Notes under the pieces: generated by a model
Database searches by the model: none
Told to the model about the DNA's origin: nothing
What the model saw: only the letters and a program-made list of their open reading frames with translations
Shown: positions 5,229 through 9,557 of the stretch, one piece after another
Position numbering within the stretch: the stretch's first letter is position 1
Layout: each line of letters begins with the position of its first letter
Assembly (NCBI GenBank): GCA_023412635.1
Contig: JAEYNI010000167.1
Span: forward strand, 1 to 9,557
Origin: Bacillota bacterium
Lineage (GTDB): Bacteria; Bacillota; Clostridia; Acetivibrionales; DSM-1351
Length of the DNA stretch: 9,557 bases
Reading direction: 5' to 3'
Translations under genes and position numbers: made by a program

Positions 5229-5876
5229 ATGTTTAATACTATGTTAAATAATTTTAATTTGATAAATATTCTATTGACACTTCCAGGGTTACTATTAGGT
5301 TTTGTATTCCACGAGTTTGCTCATGCAAAAATGGCTGACCGGCTTGGCGATCCCACTCCCAGATCCCAGGGAAGAATTACTCTTGACCCCAGATCGCATA
5401 TTGATATAATCGGATTTATTGTCATGTTGATTGCTGGATTTGGCTGGGCTAAGCCTGTTATGACAAATCCCAGAAATTATAAAAAACCAAGAAGAGATGA
5501 TATATTGGTTTCAGTTGCAGGACCATTTATGAATTTATTAATTGCCATTGTATTTCTTGTTCTTTTAAAGCTTTATATATTATCCGGATTGCTTACAAAT
5601 AATCAAGCCCTTTGGAATAATATTTATTTGGTATTGATGATAACAGCAAGAATAAATGTTGTACTGTTTGTTTTAAACATGATCCCATTTCCGATGTTTG
5701 ACGGTTATCATGTAATTTCAAATATTTTTAACACCTGGCGATATCGTATTTTTAACCTTCTTGAACAGTACGGAATGTTTATATTCATTTTACTTGCAAT
5801 TAGCGGCTTTCTTGGAAGGATAATTTCTCCGATTGTCAATATTGTTTTTAGTTTTTTAGCAAATATCATATTTTAG
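5229..5876 (+). CDS. site-2 protease family (M50) membrane zinc metallopeptidase
   Basis: Short Rv-type/YwhC-like M50 peptidase of 215 residues. These intramembrane proteases cleave membrane-embedded segments of other proteins; the substrate here is unknown. The zinc-binding HExxH motif is HEFAH at 28-32, inside the first membrane segment (LLLGFVFHEFAHAKMADRLGD). Then come the conserved GRITLDPRSHIDIIG, GWAKPV at about 72-77, SVAGPFMNLL at about 95-104, and the third zinc-ligand motif NMIPFPMFDGYHV at 150-162 with Asp 158. Usually this reads PxPPLDG; here PMFDG replaces PPLDG, a mild variation. Four or five membrane segments are visible. ATG 5229 has GGAGG 6 bases upstream (5218-5222); the longer frame from 5109 passes through hairpins and is rejected as N-terminus. 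No clear terminator follows. The homologous gene often sits beside scpA, as here. Confidence 0.92.
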   Translation: MFNTMLNNFNLINILLTLPGLLLGFVFHEFAHAKMADRLGDPTPRSQGRITLDPRSHIDIIGFIVMLIAGFGWAKPVMTNPRNYKKPRRDDILVSVAGPFMNLLIAIVFLVLLKLYILSGLLTNNQALWNNIYLVLMITARINVVLFVLNMIPFPMFDGYHVISNIFNTWRYRIFNLLEQYGMFIFILLAISGFLGRIISPIVNIVFSFLANIIF

Positions 5877-6042
5877 TCTTAATAAATATAGAATGATCAA
5901 TAAGTTATATTGAAGTTAATATTATCTCCTATCTACGCGCATGGCATGTACACAAATAGTACTGAAAAGACATGTATGGCTTTTCTCTCCGTGAAAGTCA
6001 CGATGCCTTTCCACATGTGTTTTTCACGTTATTTACCAGATG
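5877..6042. other. intergenic region with short inverted repeats
   Basis: 166 bases between the convergent M50 and carboxypeptidase genes. Visible are CGTGA/TCACG (a 5-bp stem around 5991-6003), a competing CGTGAAA/TTTCACG pair, the palindrome CACATGTG near 6012-6019, and two CATGTA-type boxes near 5945 and 5973. No T-run follows any of them in the plus sense, so the M50 transcript has no obvious terminator. Open frames here continue antisense into the carboxypeptidase gene and look spurious. Confidence 0.5.
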
Positions 6043-6067
6043 AAAAAAGGAGAGCTTTACGCTCTCC
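6043..6067 (-). terminator. intrinsic terminator overlapping the carboxypeptidase stop codon
   Basis: On the minus strand GGAGAGC (6067-6061), a 5-base loop and GCTCTCC (6055-6049), followed by T6 (6048-6043). The 5' arm is made of the last sense codons of the carboxypeptidase gene, and the TAA stop (6059-6057) lies in the loop. Confidence 0.9.
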
Positions 6068-7277
6068 CCACGCTAAACCATCTTACTACCAACCTGGCGA
6101 ACAGTTTTGTAAACGATACCTTGTTAACACTATCATTTGCCACAAGATCGTATCTTCCTACTTCTTCGCTATCGATTTTATATATAATTTCTCCTACCTT
6201 CTGATCCTTAACTATAGGTGCAGTTAATTCCGGCACCAGTTTTACTTCCTTTTCTATTTTTCCTTTTTCGCCTTTTGCAACCAATACGCTTGTATCACTC
6301 CCATAGGCTGCTGTGACCTGAAGCTTTATGCCCTTTTTAACAATGATATTGCCTACAAGTTCTCCCTTTTTATCAAGGGCTACCCTTTCATAGTTTGCAA
6401 ATCCATAGTCAAGAAGTTTTCTTGCCTCAGCGAATCTTGTATTTGAATCTGGCTCTCCAAGTACTACTGCTATAAGCCTTAAGTTATTTCGATTGGTAGT
6501 TGCAGTAAGATTAAACCCAGCCTTGTTTGTAAAGCCTGTTTTCAAGCCATCGGTATTTGCATAAAACCTGATTAATTTATTTGTATTATCAAGCTTAAAG
6601 GTTCCGTTTCTAAAGGTGTCCTGCCAGGTTCCTGTAAACTTTAATACTTTAGGATGCTTCATAACCAATTCACGGGACATTATTGCAATGTCATGTGCAG
6701 AGCTGTACCCTTCATCATTAAGCCCAGTACAATCCAGGAATTGAGTGTCCTTCATTCCAAGTTCAGCAGCTTTTCTATTCATATCTGCAACAAAGCTTTC
6801 CTCACTTCCGCTGACCTTTTCGGCTAGAGCAACCGTAACGTCATTAGATGAGTGAATTGCAAGAGCCTTCATCATCTCTGTAACTGTAAACTCTTCGCCT
6901 GCTTCAAGATAAGCCTGTGACCCTCCCATACCTGCTGCATAGTCTGATACACTGACTTTATCCTCAAATGAAAGCTTTCCCGAATCTACTGCTTCCATTA
7001 CTAAAAGCATTGACATAACCTTAGTAACACTAGCTATAGGAAGCTTTTCATGACTGTTCTTTTCATTAAGTATTTTTCCTGAAGCCCCATCCATTAAAAC
7101 GGCAGATTTAGCCTTGAGATCCAATACATTTGTTTTTGCTACGAGTTTGTTAACCGCTACAGAGTCATACTTTGCAGAAGCCTCAACTGCGGCTTCATCT
7201 GAATCAGCAAATACTGCTGCAGGCATTAGCATTATAGCTATTGCTAAGATGTATCCCATTAATGACTTTTTTCTCAC
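6057..7277 (-). CDS. D-alanyl-D-alanine carboxypeptidase, peptidase S11 (DacF/DacB/PBP5-like)
   Basis: Low-molecular-weight penicillin-binding protein that removes the terminal D-Ala from peptidoglycan pentapeptides outside the membrane. The 406-residue product, numbered from the GTG at 7277, has a signal peptide (basic start, hydrophobic core, AVFA cleavage near residue 24). It has all three catalytic motifs: SVTK at 83-86 (nucleophile Ser 83), SSN at 143-145 and KTG at 246-248. The C-terminal part (about 290-380) is the beta-rich PBP5_C type domain, and the last residues (FTKLFARLVVRWFSVG) look like an amphipathic membrane-binding helix. The GTG at 7277 is preferred because GGAGG (7285-7289) lies 7 bases upstream; a TTG at 7280 has only 4. 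DacF-like is the best label, but DacB and DacF cannot be separated by reading. It is not in a spoIIA operon. No convincing promoter was found in 7290-7492. Confidence 0.93.
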   Translation of the reverse strand: MRKKSLMGYILAIAIMLMPAAVFADSDEAAVEASAKYDSVAVNKLVAKTNVLDLKAKSAVLMDGASGKILNEKNSHEKLPIASVTKVMSMLLVMEAVDSGKLSFEDKVSVSDYAAGMGGSQAYLEAGEEFTVTEMMKALAIHSSNDVTVALAEKVSGSEESFVADMNRKAAELGMKDTQFLDCTGLNDEGYSSAHDIAIMSRELVMKHPKVLKFTGTWQDTFRNGTFKLDNTNKLIRFYANTDGLKTGFTNKAGFNLTATTNRNNLRLIAVVLGEPDSNTRFAEARKLLDYGFANYERVALDKKGELVGNIIVKKGIKLQVTAAYGSDTSVLVAKGEKGKIEKEVKLVPELTAPIVKDQKVGEIIYKIDSEEVGRYDLVANDSVNKVSFTKLFARLVVRWFSVGRA

Positions 7278-7492
7278 CAAGGTCCCTCCAATTATTAACT
7301 ATTTACATAGCCAATCGCGTATGAATTAGCAGCAATTGACTTAAGGTATATCTGTCCTAGTTAATTGTTATGCTCAAATCTGGAGGGATATTCTGTAAAT
7401 TAGCAAAATAATTTTATTTTGTAATAACAATTATCTATATTTAATATATAAATAATGTAAGACTATTTTTAAAGTATAAGTATTTTCAGTAT

Positions 7493-7603
7493 TTAGTCTT
7501 GAAATCTCATCAACTGGCTCTTTTCAAACTCCCATTCAGGAGTGCTCAGCACTTCACCAAACGTTGCTGGGTACCACGGACTTAGCTGTTGGTCTCCGAG
7601 ATT
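7493..7603 (-). pseudogene. out-of-frame C-terminus of the DUF4846 lipoprotein
   Basis: The +1 frame, entered at the A6 run (7607-7602), continues the DUF4846 protein for 36 codons to TAA at 7495-7493, beginning NLGDQQLSPWYPATFGEV and ending in FQD. An SPWY-type segment after the HILK motif is what I recall at the end of this family. The frame in use instead gives 16 basic and polar residues and stops at 7554. Removing one A would restore a 322-residue protein. Confidence 0.7.
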
Positions 7604-8462
7604 TTTTAAGAATATGAATATCCTGTGCAGGCATATAGCTCTGTGCTATCGTAAATATTTTTTCTCCTGTCTTCTTGTTCTCTGCCATATCGAGAATGAT
7701 AACAGCATGTCCAGGAGAAGCTCCCTTCAAGAAGATATCTCCAATTTGCATAGCTTCTATTGAGATGTTTTTCATCTCTTTTGAAAGGGAAAGAGTTCCT
7801 GCATATGCAAAAACTACGTCAAGATACTTCCTAAAGCTGCTGTATTCTTTTGAATATCCCGTTTTATTAATCCAATGGGTTTTATTCCCATCGATTGCAA
7901 TCCTCTTTCCATTCATCCAGTTTAGATAATCAGCATTAAATCCATTCGTAAAATTAAAGTGTATTTTTTCATACAAACCCTGACCATACAAATACTCTGC
8001 TCTTAATCTTATAACAGCATCAGCACATTGCTGTAAATCCCGTGTCCCAACATCAATATCAAGAACAGCTACATGCACATCTTTATTCGTCACTTCACCA
8101 TTATAAAGTTTTATGTCAGAACCATCAGGCTTTAGAGGTAAATCTCGCAAATATTGACCATATGAGTTTTTCTCTGTCTTAACTCTTTCAAAGCCTTCGG
8201 GAACCCTGATACGTTCCTGAACTGAACTTCCACTTTTATTAATCAGACTTTCAATATTCTCATTTACATCAGTTTTAATTACTTCTTTATCCTCTGATTT
8301 ATCTTTTTTAGCATTTGATTTATCTTCTTTATCATTTGAAATATCTGACTCTTTATTTTCACTCGTTATCATGTTATTTTCATTGATACTACTTTGAGAA
8401 GTGTCAGTAACTGTACATGAAGTCAGTAAAAGAAGCATAATTAAGATTAATACTCGCTTCAT
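7554..8462 (-). CDS. DUF4846 lipoprotein, C-terminus frameshifted
   Basis: 302-residue product of unknown function. The ATG at 8462 follows GGAGGAGG by 5 bases, and an upstream TTG frame is ignored. A lipoprotein signal (hydrophobic 4-13, lipobox LTSC with Cys 16) anchors it outside the membrane. A low-complexity Asp/Lys/Ser/Asn linker follows at about 20-75. The DUF4846 domain starts near 86 (VPEGFERV, SYGQYLRDLPLKP), with DIDVGTRDLQQCADAVIRLRAEYLY at about 135-159, FNFTNGF, GDIFLKGASPGHAVIILDMAE at about 241-261 and AQSYMPAQDIHILK at 273-286. After residue 286 a one-base insertion in an A6 run appears to replace the true C-terminus with 16 unrelated residues. Cys 146 before a helix and His 252 in a GDxx...GHAVI segment resemble the NlpC/P60 papain-like layout; that link is my inference. 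The protein may still be made, by slippage or in truncated form. Confidence 0.82.
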   Translation of the reverse strand: MKRVLILIMLLLLTSCTVTDTSQSSINENNMITSENKESDISNDKEDKSNAKKDKSEDKEVIKTDVNENIESLINKSGSSVQERIRVPEGFERVKTEKNSYGQYLRDLPLKPDGSDIKLYNGEVTNKDVHVAVLDIDVGTRDLQQCADAVIRLRAEYLYGQGLYEKIHFNFTNGFNADYLNWMNGKRIAIDGNKTHWINKTGYSKEYSSFRKYLDVVFAYAGTLSLSKEMKNISIEAMQIGDIFLKGASPGHAVIILDMAENKKTGEKIFTIAQSYMPAQDIHILKKSRRPTAKSVVPSNVW

Positions 8463-8491
8463 TGCTGCCTCCTCCCTTATCAAGCTATAAT

Positions 8492-8602
8492 CTATAACAA
8501 TATCTGAAGCTTATTTTTATTGGGATTTTCTACCACTTTTACAACATTATCGGCTCCAATAATCATCATATCACAAGGTAACTGAATGTGTCGTACAGAT
8601 TC
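8492..8602 (-). pseudogene. short orphan reading frame, possible gene remnant
   Basis: Between the XRE gene and the DUF4846 gene a 36-codon open frame on the minus strand ends in TAG at 8494-8492. It reads coding-like: ESVRHIQLPCDMMIIGADN, then VVKVVENPNKNKLQILL. The only ATGs are at 8569/8566 (25 residues) and lack a ribosome binding site. It could be the C-terminal scrap of a lost gene, a small protein, or chance. I do not recognise a family. Confidence 0.25.
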
Positions 8603-8610
8603 TTAATCTA

Positions 8611-9156
8611 TTACTTATAAAGTTTAATACTAAAAAAACCACTCTTTACCTTTGCAGCATATCTCAATTCATAGAAAGTATCCCCATTTTTTAATGCAGC
8701 AGAAATAGCATTCATTTCGTTCTGGATTCCGTCTTTATCTGCATACCAGCCTAAAAGCGTCTTATTTTCTCCAAGAAGCGAAGAACCATCAACACCAAAC
8801 AGGGCATATTTAGGTTCGTCTGTTTTGCTCTTAAAAACTGGAGTGGATAAAGAAGCCGATAAAACCTTATAGCAACTTACTATTTTTTTGTCATCATGGG
8901 TTCTTATCATTATTTTTCCAGTAGAGAAACCTTCTTGTTTTTGTTGCTTTAGATCTTCACTTTCGCCAGATATTAAGTAATCCAAAGATATATTTAATTC
9001 TTTGGCAAGCATAATCATTTTTTCCATTTCAGGATAACCGATTCCCTGTTCCCACTTAGATACTGCCTGCCTGCTCACATTCAATGATTCAGCCAAATCC
9101 TCTTGTGATATATTTCTTTCTTTTCTTACTTTCCGCAAATTATCTGCAAAACTCAA
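8611..9156 (-). CDS. XRE/Cro-family transcriptional regulator with C-terminal domain
   Basis: 181-residue cytosolic DNA-binding protein. Residues 4-62 are a classic HTH_3 domain (LRKVRKERNISQEDLAESLNV, recognition helix around VSRQAVSKWEQG, then YPEMEKMIMLAKELNISLDYL). After a short Gln/Lys linker comes a domain of about 105 residues (GKIMIRTHDDKKIVSCYKVL, EPKYALFGVDGSSLLGENKTLLGWYA, ALKNGDTFYELRYAAKVK) that I recall as common behind such HTH domains in Firmicutes, with no known ligand. The start is TTG 9156: AAGGAGG lies 8 bases upstream and no ATG is available nearby. A perfect TATAAT (9196-9191) precedes it. XRE regulators often control their own or adjacent genes. The DUF4846 lipoprotein gene downstream on the same strand is a candidate target, with about 150 bases between and no terminator. 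The target is an inference. Confidence 0.9.
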   Translation of the reverse strand: MSFADNLRKVRKERNISQEDLAESLNVSRQAVSKWEQGIGYPEMEKMIMLAKELNISLDYLISGESEDLKQQKQEGFSTGKIMIRTHDDKKIVSCYKVLSASLSTPVFKSKTDEPKYALFGVDGSSLLGENKTLLGWYADKDGIQNEMNAISAALKNGDTFYELRYAAKVKSGFFSIKLYK

Positions 9157-9190
9157 TGGGTATTCCTCCTTATCGATACTTTATATGAAA

Positions 9191-9196
9191 ATTATA
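9191..9196 (-). promoter_or_regulatory. -10 element of the XRE gene promoter
   Basis: Minus strand TATAAT at 9196-9191, perfect consensus, placing the start near 9184 with a leader of about 28 bases. The -35 position holds only TAGAAA, so the promoter may be weak or need help from a bound protein. A TGTACA palindrome lies in the spacer, a possible operator. Confidence 0.45.
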
Positions 9197-9240
9197 GAGG
9201 CTCATTTTGTACATTTCTACCAACCTCACTTTGCGAATAC

Positions 9241-9255
9241 GCAACTTGAAGTTGC
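9241..9255. repeat. 15-base palindrome upstream of the XRE promoter
   Basis: GCAACTT-G-AAGTTGC, perfect 7-bp arms around one base. The small spacing and its place about 60 bases upstream of the XRE start point suit a dimeric protein-binding site better than an RNA hairpin. A second palindrome of the same kind, ATTTGT-T-ACAAAT, lies at 9324-9336. Confidence 0.5.
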
Positions 9256-9487
9256 AAATTATATATATAAATCGCACTGTAAATACTCTTCGCTTTGAAA
9301 ATATATAATTCAGACTTGAAGTAATTTGTTACAAATAATACTACATCTGGAATATTACGATGTCAAGTTTCAACCAATACCAAAATATTCAGTTTCCAAA
9401 GTTCAACTTACTCCGTCGCTATCTTCTTAGAGAACTAAACCGCTACTGCGGTGGCAATTAAATTTTAAACTTTTGTGCCTAAAATAG

Positions 9488-9515
9488 CTGATGTGATTTT
9501 TTACATCAGTTTTTT
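9488..9515 (+). terminator. intrinsic terminator, plus strand
   Basis: CTGATGTGA (9488-9496) pairs with TTACATCAG (9501-9509), with one G-T wobble and a TTTT loop, followed by T6 (9510-9515). On the minus strand the hairpin is followed by CTATTTTAGG, a weaker tail. No plus-strand gene lies before it, so it may serve a non-coding transcript, or end a minus-strand gene from beyond the right edge. Confidence 0.7.
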
Positions 9516-9557
9516 GGTTTTCACTGTTTCTTTGAATTTTATCCTTTAAAATTGATT

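Larger units (their letters stand above)
9157..9487. other. gene-less AT-rich region with palindromes upstream of the XRE gene
   Basis: About 330 bases with no convincing gene on either strand. It holds the XRE promoter region, two perfect palindromes (9241-9255 and 9324-9336), a direct repeat ACTTGAAGT (9244-9252 and 9314-9322), and a small hairpin ACCGC/GCGGT near 9449-9462. The plus-strand terminator at 9488-9515 closes the region, so a plus-strand non-coding RNA is possible. I found no known RNA family signature. Confidence 0.45.

Noticed and set aside
5910..6227. 105-codon plus-strand frame
   Set aside because: Its second half is antisense to the carboxypeptidase 3' end, it crosses the terminator, its composition is implausible, and no ribosome binding site precedes it.
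7340..7375. Sigma-F/G-type promoter for the carboxypeptidase (GCATA ... GGACAGATAT)
   Set aside because: The spacing of about 11 bases is too short, and the -10 part misses a conserved T.
9430..9515. T-box-like leader (GCGGTGGCAA followed by a terminator)
   Set aside because: The GGTGG resemblance is superficial: the rest of the T-box consensus is missing, the terminator arms do not overlap it, and no Stem I features are visible.
9432..9557. Minus-strand open frame of about 42 codons entering from the right edge
   Set aside because: It reads through the terminator hairpin and its stretch before the stop looks random. A real C-terminus cannot be excluded, but the sequence does not support one.

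Overview
The window reads as chromosomal DNA of a low-G+C, endospore-forming Firmicute of the class Clostridia; a Ruminiclostridium-like organism is my best guess. Reasons are the AT-rich intergenic DNA, strong AGGAGG-type ribosome binding sites, frequent TTG/GTG starts, a spore-specific YtfJ/GerW gene, and an scpAB / D,D-carboxypeptidase / rluB neighbourhood known from Firmicutes. No phage, IS element, CRISPR array, tRNA or rRNA was seen.

Left part (1-2271): the tail of a plus-strand reading frame may end at 72, followed by a plus-strand terminator. Then come mnmM (tRNA wobble-uridine methyltransferase, minus), a divergently transcribed Asn-rich membrane protein of DUF5362 type (plus), and rluB (23S rRNA pseudouridine synthase, minus). 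The last two converge so tightly that their stop codons share one TTAA.

Centre (2243-5876): a minus-strand block runs scpA - scpB - DUF2953 membrane protein - ytfJ and ends in a clean terminator. It joins chromosome-condensation subunits to sporulation-associated genes. A 15-bp terminator-like hairpin sits exactly on the ribosome binding site and start codon of the DUF2953 gene, so scpAB and DUF2953-ytfJ are probably separable in expression. A site-2-protease-like M50 metallopeptidase diverges from scpA. Its roughly 200-nt leader has competing inverted repeats that could hide or expose the gene's ribosome binding site. That leader is the best candidate here for an undescribed regulatory element.

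Right part (6043-9557): a secreted penicillin-binding-protein-type D-Ala-D-Ala carboxypeptidase (DacF-like), a DUF4846 lipoprotein whose C-terminus is frameshifted at a run of six A, a small orphan coding remnant, and an XRE-family regulator with a C-terminal sensor-like domain, all on the minus strand. The last 400 bases hold no convincing gene, only palindromes and a strong plus-strand terminator.

Themes are cell-envelope work (carboxypeptidase, M50 protease, lipoprotein), sporulation (YtfJ, possibly DUF2953) and RNA modification or chromosome maintenance (MnmM, RluB, ScpAB). All functions are assigned by reading motifs. No database search was possible.
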